Assembly (NCBI RefSeq): GCF_000173075.1
Contig: NZ_ABVL01000016.1
Coordinates: forward strand, 1 to 64,000
Direction of reading: 5' to 3'
Source of the DNA: Chthoniobacter flavus Ellin428
GTDB taxonomy: Bacteria; Verrucomicrobiota; Verrucomicrobiia; Chthoniobacterales; Chthoniobacteraceae
Length of the DNA stretch: 64,000 nt
Under the pieces are notes generated by a model. That model ran no database searches, was not told the DNA's origin, and saw nothing but the letters and a program-made list of their open reading frames with translations. The position numbers were made by a program, and so were the translations under genes. Below are positions 1 through 8,584 of this stretch, piece after piece. Every line of letters begins with the position of its first letter. The first letter of the stretch is position 1.

Positions 1-214
1 CGAACCCGTAATGTTCCTTGAGGCGCTGGCCGCATTGCCGAAAGGAATGCTCCGCGCCAAAATCGCTCAAGACCCGCTGTAAACGTCGGGACTTGCCACG
101 GGCCGTGATGGCCGTCCGGCCCAAAAAGGGTCGCAGATAGCTCTGCCCTGGAGCCTGCCAAATCCGCTCCTGCAGGCAGACCGCTCCAAAGCTGCACCAC
201 CAACTCAGGGTCTT
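1..214 (-). CDS. ISKra4-family transposase, downstream frame (orfB), partial
   Basis: After a -1 shift on the A8 run, translation stays open to base 1. It reads through RIWQAPGQSYLRPF, then ARGKSRRLQRVLSDFGAEHS and ends at LKEHYGF. The stretch 'LQRVLSDFGAEHSF...LKEHYG' is characteristic of ISKra4 transposases just ahead of the DDE catalytic core. The core itself lies outside the window, so catalytic residues cannot be checked. There is no independent start codon with a convincing ribosome site, which supports expression as an orfA-orfB fusion. Confidence 0.7.
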
Positions 215-486
215 TTTTTTCGCACTCTCGCCCTTGGCGTCTTTTGCCGAAGATCCTCCGCCGCTTGCTCTTCGGCGCTCTGCGCCCAAGCCTGCATCGC
301 CTTGTTCCCCAAGCGCCGCACTTCGGCGACCAACCACTCCTCAATCTGGTCCGCCGTGCCGCTCGGGGATTCCGTCAGGTCCAGAATCGCTTCAAATCGC
401 TCCAGCAATTCAGGGTGACTGCGCAGTTTCTCCAACAATTGTTTCTCCCGCTGGGGATCGGACGACTGGCCATGAGTTGTTTGCAT
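205..486 (-). CDS. ISKra4-family transposase, upstream frame (orfA)
   Basis: This 93-residue frame matches the N-terminal region of ISKra4-type transposases as I know them: a charged helical segment (KLRSHPELLERFEAILDL) followed by EEWLVAEVRRLGNKAMQAWA, and a basic end (RARVRKKRP). Just before its stop it crosses a run of eight A residues (213-220 on this strand), read as CGA AAA AAA AGA. A -1 slip there joins it to an open frame that continues to the window edge. The pair is therefore best read as one transposase made by programmed -1 frameshifting, as reported for part of the ISKra4 family. The frameshift is inferred from sequence only. Confidence 0.75.
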   Translation of the reverse strand: MQTTHGQSSDPQREKQLLEKLRSHPELLERFEAILDLTESPSGTADQIEEWLVAEVRRLGNKAMQAWAQSAEEQAAEDLRQKTPRARVRKKRP

Positions 487-584
487 GGACGATCACATTT
501 AAGCACCTGCACGCAAAAGTACACATCATTGTCAGGATGCCCAACCAGCTGGCACCACTTTCAATCACACCCGGTCATCTCCGG

Positions 585-1508
585 TCATTCCTCGAGTTGC
601 TGCGGCTGTATTTCGAAGGAGAGGGCGTAGTCGGTATAACCGATCGAACGCCAGAAGTGGATGGCCCGCTTGTTGGCGATGAGGGCGGCGACGGTCAGTC
701 GCTTGTTTTTCGGCCACAGTTGAGAGCGCAGAATCTCCACGGCGCGTCGGCCGATACCGCGGCCTCGATGGCAGGGAACGACAAAGAGCTGGCGAAGGTA
801 GACCTCCTGCGCCTCTTCGCGATAGAGCACGTAAGCCACGATCTGGTCGCCCTCTTCGAAAATGACCGCGCGATATTCATGGGCGATCCAACTACGCATT
901 CGCTCCTCGAGTTCCGGCAGGGTCATGCGGTTGCGATGCCCCTCGTCGCGGATCAACTGGTGATTCAGTTCCGCGAGGCTCGGACAGTCGTCTACCGTCG
1001 CGATTCGATGGTTCAATGACACTGCTGGCGAATCCTCCGATGCGGAGTCCGTGAGGCTTTTCGTGAGAAAGAGCTTTCGATGTCCGCGCGAATCCCAGTC
1101 GGGAATTTCCCCAGAAATGCGATAGCCGCGATTCGTATAAAAGCGTGGCGCCTGATATTCCATCGTATCCACATGGGAATGCCGGCAGCCGCGGGTGATG
1201 GCCTGCCGCTCCGCCTCGGCGAGGAGCGCGGTGCCGACGCCTCGCGAACGGCTATCGGGCCGCACCGCCATGATGGCGATGCGAAGCCACGCCAATCGCG
1301 TCTCCGCAAAGAGTCCGCCGACTACCCCCTTGTAATCTCTCGCTAGCAGGATCAACGACTGTGCGGCATTTTCCGTGCGTTGCAGATCCTCCATGAAGTC
1401 TCGATTGGCGATCCAATTGTGGTCGCGCAGCCATTGCCGCACGAGGCTGCATCCGGCGGCAGAAGTGTCTCCGACCGCGGTAATTTTCAACGTCGGCGTG
1501 AGATTCAT
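585..1508 (-). CDS. tandem GNAT-domain N-acetyltransferase
   Basis: The 307-residue protein carries two GNAT folds, each with an acetyl-CoA pyrophosphate-binding loop: RSRGVGTALL near residues 87-96 and HRGRGIGRRA near residues 247-256. Each loop is followed by the usual 'xRGCRHSHVDT...FYTNRGY' or 'NKRAIHFWRSIGY' end. Such proteins transfer an acetyl group from acetyl-CoA to an amine, but the substrate cannot be told from sequence. I chose the ATG at 1508 because the longer frame would run into the end of alr. The gene lies 41 bp downstream of alr on the same strand and may be co-transcribed with it. Confidence 0.8.
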   Translation of the reverse strand: MNLTPTLKITAVGDTSAAGCSLVRQWLRDHNWIANRDFMEDLQRTENAAQSLILLARDYKGVVGGLFAETRLAWLRIAIMAVRPDSRSRGVGTALLAEAERQAITRGCRHSHVDTMEYQAPRFYTNRGYRISGEIPDWDSRGHRKLFLTKSLTDSASEDSPAVSLNHRIATVDDCPSLAELNHQLIRDEGHRNRMTLPELEERMRSWIAHEYRAVIFEEGDQIVAYVLYREEAQEVYLRQLFVVPCHRGRGIGRRAVEILRSQLWPKNKRLTVAALIANKRAIHFWRSIGYTDYALSFEIQPQQLEE

Positions 1509-1549
1509 GGCCTGGCGACAAAACCGGTTTTCTTGCGTAGCGCGGTGAA

Positions 1550-2665
1550 TTAGCCGTGATACGCCCGCTCCACGCGGCGGCCCACGCCGGTGAAAATCTC
1601 CCACGGGATGGTTCCGGATTTTTGCGCGAGTTCGGCGGCGGAGATTTCCTCGCCGCCCTGGCTGCCGATGAGGACGGCTTCGTCGCCGGCGGTTACTTGC
1701 GGCAGGGCAGAGACGTCGGCGAGGATTTGATCCATCGTCACGCGACCCAGCACCGGGCAGCGCTGGCCGCCGATGAGGACATCCGCGCTACGATTGGAAA
1801 GGTGGCGTTGGTAGCCATCCGCATAGCCCACGCCGAGAGTGGCGATGCGCATCGGGCGCGGGGTGATGAAGGTGCGGCCGTAGCTAATGCCGTGGCCGGC
1901 TGGCATCTCGCGGACGAGGGTGACGCGTGTCTTCCACGTCATCACTGCGCGCAGCTTGGGCTGAAATTCCGGGACTGGTGAGCTGCCATAGATCATGAGC
2001 CCAGCGCGCACCATGTCGCCTGCCTGTGTAGGATAGGAGATGATGCCCGCACTATTCTCGACATGCACGACGGGTTGGGAAATGCCGAGCGAGCGCAATT
2101 GGCCGACGACTTGGTGAAATTGGGCGAGTTGTTCGCGGGTGAAAGCATCATCTTCATCCGCCACGGGGAGGTGCGAAGCGAGGCCGGTGACTGTCAGACC
2201 GCGTAGGGAGAGAATCTCGCGAGCCGTGGCTACCGCATCATCTTGCAGGATGCCGACGCGGCCCATGCCGGTGTCGATGAGCAAATGCACGGGGAGCGGC
2301 TTCGCCCCCGTGAGCGCTGCATAAGCGCGGGCTTCTTCCACGGTGGAAATCGCCGGGATGAAGCATCCGGTCACGACGGGCAGCCGCTCATCGGGAAGCG
2401 CCGGGCCGAGAATGAAAATCGGCGCATCCGGGACGTGACTGCGCAATTCCTCCGCCTCGCCGACCGTGGCGACGCCAAACATTTCCGCATGTCCCACGAG
2501 TGCTTTCGCGACCGGGCCGAGGCCGTGGCCGTAAGCGTTTGCCTTCACCACGGCCATGACTTTTCCGCCGGGTGCGAGTTGTCCCCGCGCCGCGGCTACG
2601 TTGTGCCGCAATGCTCCGAGGTCGATCTCCGCCCAGCAACGGCGCGCTGTCCATTCGAGACTCAC
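1550..2665 (-). CDS. alr: alanine racemase
   Basis: This PLP enzyme interconverts L- and D-alanine for peptidoglycan in the cytoplasm. The protein is 371 residues, normal for the family. It has the PLP-binding lysine motif AVVKANAYGHG (Lys41) and the opposing catalytic tyrosine in GISYGRTF (Tyr262), plus the family segments AGLMIYG and VTMDQ. The start is a GTG at 2665 that overlaps the stop of the upstream gene in a GTGA arrangement. An AGGAAG ribosome site lies upstream of it. An ATG much further upstream would read through the neighbouring coding sequence and is unlikely. Confidence 0.93.
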   Translation of the reverse strand: MSLEWTARRCWAEIDLGALRHNVAAARGQLAPGGKVMAVVKANAYGHGLGPVAKALVGHAEMFGVATVGEAEELRSHVPDAPIFILGPALPDERLPVVTGCFIPAISTVEEARAYAALTGAKPLPVHLLIDTGMGRVGILQDDAVATAREILSLRGLTVTGLASHLPVADEDDAFTREQLAQFHQVVGQLRSLGISQPVVHVENSAGIISYPTQAGDMVRAGLMIYGSSPVPEFQPKLRAVMTWKTRVTLVREMPAGHGISYGRTFITPRPMRIATLGVGYADGYQRHLSNRSADVLIGGQRCPVLGRVTMDQILADVSALPQVTAGDEAVLIGSQGGEEISAAELAQKSGTIPWEIFTGVGRRVERAYHG

Positions 2666-3201
2666 GCGGCGACTTCCTGGGGTTTGTCCGACGATTCGAC
2701 CAGCGTTTTGAGATTTTCGAGCCCGGCGGCGTAGTCGCGGCGCATCATCCAGCGCATCAGCAGATCGAAATACCGCCGGTAAGGATTCTGCGCGAGATCC
2801 CACGCGCACTTCCACACCAGCCGCGTGCAGGCGCCGTCGGGTTGCAACTCGATGCGGCCAACGAGTTGATAGGCGCCATCGCCGATTTCCAATTCATAGT
2901 CGATCCGTTCGTCGCTCTCACTTTTCGTGATACGCAACAGACCGCTCATGCGGCTATTGGCCCAGCACTGCACCGCACCTTCACCGGCCGTAACGTCACC
3001 ATACTCGTAGTCGATCTCCTCGCGCTGGCCCCACACCGTCCATAGGGGCCAATTCCGGAGATCATTGAGAAAAGGGAAGATGGAGGAAGGCCTGGCGAGG
3101 ATCGTGATCCGCTGCTCGACCCGCGGCCGGCGGCGCAGAAAAAATGGAAACACGAGAAAAAACGTGGCGAGGACGAACAGGCGGGAGCGAAAGGATTTCA
3201 C
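2662..3201 (-). CDS. membrane-anchored SRPBCC (polyketide cyclase-like) protein
   Basis: A protein of about 179 residues with one N-terminal transmembrane helix (roughly residues 7-23, FVLATFFLVFPFFL) and a basic stop-transfer stretch. The following domain reads as an SRPBCC/polyketide-cyclase fold: 'IFPFLNDLRNWPLWTVWG' near the start and a long C-terminal helix 'YRRYFDLLMRWMMRRDYAAGLENLKTLVE'. These domains bind hydrophobic ligands; the ligand here is unknown. The GTG start at 3201 is a best guess. The open frame extends further only through a 7-bp repeat array that is open in every frame. It is coupled to alr by a GTGA overlap. Confidence 0.65.
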   Translation of the reverse strand: MKSFRSRLFVLATFFLVFPFFLRRRPRVEQRITILARPSSIFPFLNDLRNWPLWTVWGQREEIDYEYGDVTAGEGAVQCWANSRMSGLLRITKSESDERIDYELEIGDGAYQLVGRIELQPDGACTRLVWKCAWDLAQNPYRRYFDLLMRWMMRRDYAAGLENLKTLVESSDKPQEVAA

Positions 3202-3263
3202 GAGCGCACAGGGTGTGGATGGTTGATTTACGTGTGGAAGGCGGAGCTGTCGAACGAAATGCC

Positions 3264-3553
3264 GAATGCGGAATGCGGAATGTGGAATGCGGAATGTGGA
3301 ATGCGGAATGCGGAATGTGGAATGTGGAATGTGGAATGTGGAATGTGGAATGTGGAATGCGGAATGCGGAATGCGGAATGCGGAATGCGGAAAGAGCCAA
3401 GAGCCAAGAGCCAAGAGCCAAGAGCCAGTGGCGCCATCCAACATCCATTCCCATCGAGATAGTGCGAACGCCACCGCGCTTGCGCCATTGGATGTTGGGT
3501 GTTGGGTGTTCTGCCTTTCATTCGTCATTCGCCATTCGTCATTCCACATTCCC
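3264..3553. repeat. nested inverted 7-bp tandem arrays (GAATGYG / AAGAGCC / ATCCAAC)
   Basis: Eighteen uninterrupted GAATGCG or GAATGTG units occupy 3264-3389, followed by five AAGAGCC units at 3392-3426. Next comes a short ATCCAAC array at 3435-3447, then a loop holding the core GCGCTTGCGCCATTGGATG. The opposite-strand ATCCAAC array follows (about 3486-3510), and then five CATTCNN units (3519-3553) that mirror the first family. Two families are thus nested around one centre. The array separates the divergent starts at 3201 and 3623. It is open in several frames on both strands, which creates long false reading frames. Confidence 0.95.
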
Positions 3554-3622
3554 CTCCGCCCTTCCCGCTCGACAGATTTTGCCCGAGACGGCAAAGTCCC
3601 CGGCTTACCTTTGTTCCGAACC

Positions 3623-4540
3623 ATGCCAAAACCTTTCTCCATCCTGTCCACGGTCGTTGCCATGAGCGCCTGCGTTGCGCTGGTCTCCGCCGAGGAAGCG
3701 TCGCCCACGGTGTCTACGCCGACCACCGCAGGTGAGAAGAAAGCGGAATCCGCCACCAAGTCCATCGATGTGCAAAGCGGGCCCAAGCTGGCGGCGGCTT
3801 CCACCAGTTCCACGCCTGCTCCTGGGGCCGCGGTCAGTTCGGAAACCGACGCAGCGTCGACGCCCAAGCCGAAGCGTGGGTTCTGGGGCTGGCTGAAACC
3901 ACACAAGAAAAAGGAGACGCCGACTCCGACACCTTCCGCCGAAACGAAGACCACGCCGACGCCGACGCCGGCCCATCACACGACGCACAAACCTTCGGGC
4001 ACGTCGGAGCCCGAGGCGGAGCATGCCGCAAGCGGCAAGGCTACGCCCACGCCGAAACCGACTCCGAAAGCGGAAAAGCCGGGCTCGACGCCCAAGCCGG
4101 AGAGGGTTGAGAAATCTGAAAAGCCATCGACGCCCAAACCGGAGAAAACGGAAAAGTCGGAGAAGGAGAAGCCGGAAAAGACTTCCGGAACGACGTCAGG
4201 AGAGACCGCTCCCGCGGCGACGCCGTCTGGCCGCAAGGGCCGTAAGTCTTCCACGCCCGCGCCGAGTGCGAGCAACCAGTCTTCCCAACCGGGAGCCGAT
4301 GTGGATCCCGAGACGAAGGAAAGAAACCATTTCGAAGCCGCCAAGACGAAGGCCGAGGCCGACGAGCGCATCAAGGCGCTCAAGGCGAAAGCCGACGAAG
4401 CGACCACCGAGGCGGATTCCAAGACCACCCTGCGCGCTTACAACAAGGCGCTTTTCGAGAAGATCAAGAAGATCGATCCCAGCGTGAGCGAGTGGTCCGA
4501 TCGGATGGAAGCCGCGATCATAAAGCGGCTCAACGAGTAG
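3623..4540 (+). CDS. secreted Pro/Lys/Thr-rich protein
   Basis: A 305-residue protein starting at the ATG at 3623, just after the repeat array. Residues 1-23 form a signal peptide (ILSTVVAMSACVALVSA). Residues about 25-220 are low-complexity (T, P, K, S, E) with many TPTP and KPEK runs. The last 85 residues are predicted helical and highly charged (EAAKTKAEADERIKALKAKADEA). No known domain is recognised. The architecture suggests an extended cell-envelope spacer with a helical end, but that is inference. It may bind peptidoglycan or other envelope polymers through its positive charge. Confidence 0.7.
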   Translation: MPKPFSILSTVVAMSACVALVSAEEASPTVSTPTTAGEKKAESATKSIDVQSGPKLAAASTSSTPAPGAAVSSETDAASTPKPKRGFWGWLKPHKKKETPTPTPSAETKTTPTPTPAHHTTHKPSGTSEPEAEHAASGKATPTPKPTPKAEKPGSTPKPERVEKSEKPSTPKPEKTEKSEKEKPEKTSGTTSGETAPAATPSGRKGRKSSTPAPSASNQSSQPGADVDPETKERNHFEAAKTKAEADERIKALKAKADEATTEADSKTTLRAYNKALFEKIKKIDPSVSEWSDRMEAAIIKRLNE

Positions 4541-4550
4541 TCGACAAACA

Positions 4551-4817
4551 TCGGAGGGACGCGCTCCCTCACTTCGGCGTTTACGAACTGCTTGTGCAAG
4601 GCATTCGCGACAGCGTTTTGGAGTGCGGCGCTGCTGCGCCGCTTTTCGATAAGTGCAGGGCGATTCCCGCATCTCGCCGTGCCCTCAACAGTTCGTGTTG
4701 CTCGCGCAACGCAATGCCTGCATCGCTCTGCGCTTTCCCAAAGCGGCGCGGCAGCGCCGCACCAAAACGCAAGCGTCGATGGCTTGCTTTTCTTAAGAAT
4801 GGGGAGCGCGCTCCGAT
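4551..4817. repeat. composite palindromic repeat (CGTTTTGGAGTGC element)
   Basis: The gap between genes is one large imperfect inverted repeat. The outer arms are TCGGAGGGACGCGCTCCC and GGGGAGCGCGCTCCGA. The inner arms are CGTTTTGGAGTGCGGCGCTG (4615 on) and its mirror ending CGCACCAAAACG. The left half, from GTTTACGAA through TTCGCGACAGCGTTTTGGAGTG, recurs at 39759-39812, and a short copy lies at about 58935-58975. No open frame here looks like a gene. Confidence 0.8.
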
Positions 4818-5563
4818 CACCGGTCCGCCGCGGCCGCGACGGTCGCTGGCGATGACGACGGCTGCGCGGGCTGCAATGGCCCGCGTTCCGAGATGATCGC
4901 GTTGGCAATCGCATTGGCCAGGGCTTCGCGATAGGTCGCCGTGGCGCAGCGCGCGGCTTCCTTGGGATTGCTGAAGAAGCCGCCTTCGATGAGGACGGCG
5001 GGGTATTCGTTGTTGCGCAGCACCCGGTAGTTCGCGGTCTTGACCCCGCGCGAGGCCACGCCCGGGAGGGACGTGACCGTGCTCTCGATGCGATCGGCCA
5101 GCTCTTGGGCGAAGGGGGAGTGATAGTATGTTTCGACGCCGTGGGCCTTGCGATTCGGGCCTTCGTTGAAATGCACGCTTACGAAGATGGCGTTTTCCTG
5201 GCTGTTGGAGATGTGCGTCCGCCCGTCGAGCGGGACAAAGTAGTCTCCGTTGCGCGTCAACACGGTATTGAAGCCCGCGGCGCGCAGCTTTGGGGCGATG
5301 CGCAACGCTGTATCCAGCGCCGCGGCTTTTTCCGTTCCGCCCCAACGCGAGCGCGTGCCGTTATCCTGTCCGCCATGGCCGGCATCGACGACCACGGTGC
5401 GATAGGTGTGGCTCGTGTTCTTCACCGTTGCCGACGGCGTTTCGCAACCCGCGAGCACGAAGAGCGTGGCGAGGGGTAGGGCGAGCCAGAGCGGACGCAG
5501 GGCGTGTGGTGCCCGCTTGCTTTCCGCGGAAGCGTTGTCGAAGCTGCGTGTGATGCTGCTCAT
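4817..5563 (-). CDS. N-acetylmuramoyl-L-alanine amidase (Amidase_3), lipoprotein
   Basis: This 248-residue zinc amidase cleaves the bond between MurNAc and the stem peptide. The zinc ligands and catalytic residues fit the Amidase_3 family: His63 in VDAGHGG, Glu78 in GGTEKA, His131 in SVHFNEG and Glu193 in LIEGGFFSN. The N-terminus has a hydrophobic stretch ending in a lipobox (FVLAGC, Cys40), so the protein is probably a lipid-anchored periplasmic enzyme. The ATG at 5563 has a GGAG ribosome site. A start 13 codons upstream is possible. Its start codon overlaps the start of the divergent DUF255 gene. Confidence 0.88.
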   Translation of the reverse strand: MSSITRSFDNASAESKRAPHALRPLWLALPLATLFVLAGCETPSATVKNTSHTYRTVVVDAGHGGQDNGTRSRWGGTEKAAALDTALRIAPKLRAAGFNTVLTRNGDYFVPLDGRTHISNSQENAIFVSVHFNEGPNRKAHGVETYYHSPFAQELADRIESTVTSLPGVASRGVKTANYRVLRNNEYPAVLIEGGFFSNPKEAARCATATYREALANAIANAIISERGPLQPAQPSSSPATVAAAADR

Positions 5564-7785
5564 GAAAAAACTCCAGAGGTGGACTGTCATGGCTTTTCTC
5601 AACGCAGCAGCGATCTTCTGTCAAGCCGCTGAACCCAATTCTCCCGTGACTCCTTCCGAATTTACCAACCGTCTCGCGCACGAAAAATCGCCGTATCTGC
5701 TGCAGCATCAGCACAATCCCGTGGACTGGTATCCGTGGGGCGAGGAGGCCTTTGAAAAGGCGCGCCGTGAGCACAAGCCGATCTTTCTCTCCATCGGCTA
5801 TTCCACGTGCCACTGGTGTCACGTGATGGCCCACGAGAGTTTCGAGAATCCCGCGACCGCGAAGCTCATGAATGAGAATTTCGTGAACATCAAAGTGGAT
5901 CGCGAAGAGCGGCCCGATGTGGATCGCGTTTACATGACCTATGTGCAGGCCACGACGGGCAGCGGGGGCTGGCCGATGAGTGTCTTCCTCACCCCGGACC
6001 TCAAGCCTTTCTACGGCGGTACTTATTTCCCGCCGGAGGATCGTTACGGCCGGCCCGGGTTTCCGACCATTCTCCAGCGTCTCGCTGAGGCGTGGAAGGA
6101 TGATCACGAAAAAGTCCTCGGCGCGGCGAACGATGCAATTCGCGCGCTCAACGATTACACCGCCAGCGGCCCGGCGCAGAGCACCGCCGTGGGCAAGGAA
6201 GCAATCGCGTTGGCGCTCAATCAGCTTACGCGTTCCTTCGATGATGAACTCGGCGGCTTCGGCGGCGCGCCGAAATTTCCCCGGCCGGTGACGCTGAATT
6301 TTCTTTTCCACGTCTTCGCGCGGGAAGGTCACGAGAGCCGCGATGGCAAGGCGGCCCTCGGCATGGCGTTGATCACCTTGCAAAAGATGGCCGACGGCGG
6401 CATGCACGATCATCTCGGCGGCGGCTTCCATCGCTACTCGGTGGACAAGTTCTGGCACGTGCCGCACTTCGAGAAAATGCTCTACGATCAGGCGCAGCTC
6501 GCCAGCTCGTATCTCGATGCGTTTCAAGTCACGCACGATACGGTGTACGAACGGACGGCGCGGGATATCTTCGATTACGTCCGCCGCGACATGACAGATG
6601 CCGGCGGTGGTTTCTATTCCGCGGAAGATGCCGACAGCTTGCTCGAGAAAGGCAAACCCGAGCATTCCGAAGGCGCGTTCTACGTCTGGACGAAGGACGA
6701 AATCGTCCACGTGCTGGGGGAGGATGCGGCGGCGGTGTTCGATCGCGTCTATGGCGTCGATGCCGAGGGCAACGCCCCGGAGGGCAGCGATCCGCAGGGA
6801 GAATTCCGCGGCAAAAATATCCTCATCCAACGGCTGGCCATCGCCGATGCCGCGAAAGTTCTTCCGCAAAAGTGAAAACGATTTCAACGCTTCGCTCGCC
6901 GACTCGCGGAAGAAGTTGCTCGCCGTGCGCGACCAACGTCCGCGTCCGCATCTCGATGACAAGATCATCACTTCATGGAATGGGCTGATGATCTCGGCCT
7001 TCGCCCGCGGCGCGCAGGTTCTCGATTCGCCGGAGTATCTCGCTTCCGCGCAAAAGGCCGCGCACTTCATTCGCGAAAATCTATGGAAGAACGGGCAACT
7101 CCTGCGCAGCTACCGTCAGGGTGCGAGCGACGTGAGCGGCTTTTGCGATGACTACGCGGCATTGATCCAGGGGTTGTTGGATCTTTACGAGGCGGACTTC
7201 GACATTGCGTGGCTGCAGTGGGCCGTTGAGTTGCAGGCGAAGCAGGACAGTCTCTTCCTCGATGTCGAGCACGGCGGTTACTTCAGCGTGACCAAGGATG
7301 CGCCGAATATTCTGCTGCGCATGAAAGAGGATTACGATGGCGCCGAGCCATCGCCGAACTCAGTGGCGGCGGGTAACCTCCTGCGCCTCGCGCAAATCAC
7401 CGGGCAAAAGGAATACGCCGCTCGGGCAAGCGCCACGCTCGCGGCCTTTGCCGATCAGCTTTCCCGCGCCCCCACCGCGCTGCCGCAGATGCTCGTGGCG
7501 CTCGACGCGTCGCTCGCCAAGCCGCGGCAGATCGTCATCGCCGGCCCGGCTTCGTCCGAGGCCACCCACGCGCTCTTGCGCGAAGTGCATGCCCATTTCA
7601 TTCCGAATAAAATCGTGCTCCTCGCCGATGGTGCCGCCAGCCAGCGATGGCTCTCCGACCGCCTCGAGTTCCTCAAGACCGTCGGCCCGCTGGATGGCAA
7701 GCCCGCCGCCTATGTCTGCCAGGATTTCGTCTGCCAGTTACCGACGGGCGACGTAGCCAAATTGCGCGAGTTGCTGAGCAAGTAG
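5562..7785 (+). CDS. DUF255 thioredoxin-fold protein (YyaL/SPATA20 type), frameshifted
   Basis: The first part (5562-6875) has a signal-like N-terminus, then RLAHEKSPYLLQHQHNPVDW and the CxxC site STCHWCHVMAHESF (Cys83, Cys86), all hallmarks of this family. The frame stops at 6873-6875, but the next frame continues at once with the family's C-terminal domain (DDKIITSWNGLMISAFARG) to 7785. Removing one A from the AAAA run at 6868-6871 restores a protein of about 740 residues, the expected size. The role is unclear: a thioredoxin-like domain joined to an alpha/alpha barrel. Starts at 5562 (signal peptide n-region) or 5589 (better AGAGGTGG ribosome site) are both possible. Confidence 0.85.
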
Positions 7786-7855
7786 CGCGACGTCCTGGCG
7801 GCGCTTGTCGGAGGGATGCGCTCCTGCGCGCTCCCCATTTGTGCCGGCCGACGAC

Positions 7856-7885
7856 TTGCATACATCTGTAATACAGACGTATCTT
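7856..7885 (+). promoter_or_regulatory. putative promoter with CopY/BlaI-type operator
   Basis: TACATCTGTA at 7861-7870 fits the TACA-N2-TGTA box bound by CopY/BlaI/MecI repressors. It is followed directly by a weaker copy, TACAGACGTA, so the pair forms a dyad centred on TCTGTAATACAGA. A possible -35 (TTGCAT, 7856) and -10 (TATCTT, 7880) flank it with an 18-bp spacer, so a bound repressor would block the promoter. No such repressor gene is in the window. Confidence 0.45.
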
Positions 7886-7893
7886 CAAAGCCT

Positions 7894-8208
7894 ATGAACA
7901 AGACGTCCCTCCTCGCTATTGTTTCTGCCCTGACCCTCAGCGCCGCCGCCTTCGCCGCGGACGCCAATACTTATCAAGTGACCGGCCCGATCCTCGAGCT
8001 CACGGACACGAAGATCGTGGTGCAAAAAGGCAAGGATAAGTGGGAACTCGCGCGTAACGCCGACACCAAGGTAACCGGCGAACTGAAGGTCGGCGCCAAG
8101 GTCATCATCCAGTACAGCATGACCGCGCAAACCGTCGAAGTGAAGGAAGACAAGAAAGCCGCCAAGGCTGCGGACAAAGCAACTCCCGCCGCCAAGCCGG
8201 CGAAGTAA
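7894..8208 (+). CDS. small secreted protein of unknown function
   Basis: A 104-residue protein with a clear signal peptide (LLAIVSALTLSAAAFA, cleaved before ADANTYQ). The mature part reads as a small beta-rich domain ('YQVTGPILELTDTKIVVQKGKDKWELARNADTKV') and ends in a Lys/Ala-rich tail. The pattern resembles small OB-like or DUF5666-like periplasmic domains, but I cannot assign it. The start at 7894 lies directly after a promoter-like region with a CopY/BlaI-type dyad. A strong terminator follows the gene, so it is probably transcribed alone. Confidence 0.7.
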   Translation: MNKTSLLAIVSALTLSAAAFAADANTYQVTGPILELTDTKIVVQKGKDKWELARNADTKVTGELKVGAKVIIQYSMTAQTVEVKEDKKAAKAADKATPAAKPAK

Positions 8209-8226
8209 GTCTGACCCAGTGATTTG

Positions 8227-8260
8227 AAAACCTCCGCCGGATGTGTCCGGCGGAGGTTTT
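8227..8260 (+). terminator. rho-independent terminator
   Basis: Perfect 15-bp arms AAAACCTCCGCCGGA and TCCGGCGGAGGTTTT enclose a TGTG loop, 18 bp after the stop of the small secreted protein. They end in a T run continued by GCTTTT. Confidence 0.9.
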
Positions 8261-8365
8261 GCTTTTAGGGGATGCGGCGATTTTCGGATTTGGCTTCCGA
8301 ATGAGAGCTGGAGGGAAGCGCTCCGTCGCTTCCTTGTTAACGCGTTTCCCCGGCACGGACGGATC

Positions 8366-8584
8366 CTAAGCATTACCCACATCTTTGCTCGGTGTTTGGA
8401 CGTCGATACATAGCGACTTGGGAGCGGCGACTTTCCAGTCGCCGACCGGAACAAACGCACGGAGCGCCATCTTTGGGGCGTCGCTCCGCGACGCAGGGCG
8501 ACTGGAAAGTCGCCCCTCTCAGTGAGCCGCAGCCGAATTCACCGCTGTCCCCTGGACCGACAAAAAGATGTGGGTAATGCTCAG
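8366..8584. mobile_element. palindromic MITE, copy 1, with 8-bp target duplication
   Basis: A 219-bp element with inverted ends CTAAGCATTACCCACATCTT and, read from the other side, CTGAGCATTACCCACATCTT. It carries internal GGCGACTTTCCAGTCGCC palindromes and has no coding capacity. It is flanked on both sides by GACGGATC (8358-8365 and 8585-8592), a perfect 8-bp direct duplication. Relatives are at 39861-40083 and 62872-63091; this copy is in the opposite orientation to those two. Confidence 0.9.

Larger units (their letters stand above)
1..486 (-). mobile_element. ISKra4-family insertion sequence, partial (runs off left edge)
   Basis: The transposase reads from 486 leftward and leaves the window at base 1, so only the 5' end of the element is present. 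The outer end of the element must lie between 487 and 584, because the unrelated acetyltransferase gene stops at 585. I could not identify its terminal inverted repeat without the other end. The family call rests on the transposase described in the next two entries. Confidence 0.75.

Noticed and set aside
3264..3510. CRISPR array
   Set aside because: Units are 7 bp, directly adjacent and without spacers, and no cas genes occur nearby.
3062..3521. Long reading frames with HSAFRIP- or NAECGM-type repeats on both strands
   Set aside because: They are translations of the 7-bp array, which is open in all six frames. There is no non-repetitive coding signal.
8392..8577. Small open frame within MITE copy 1
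   Set aside because: It spans the palindromic element and differs between copies, so it is not a gene.
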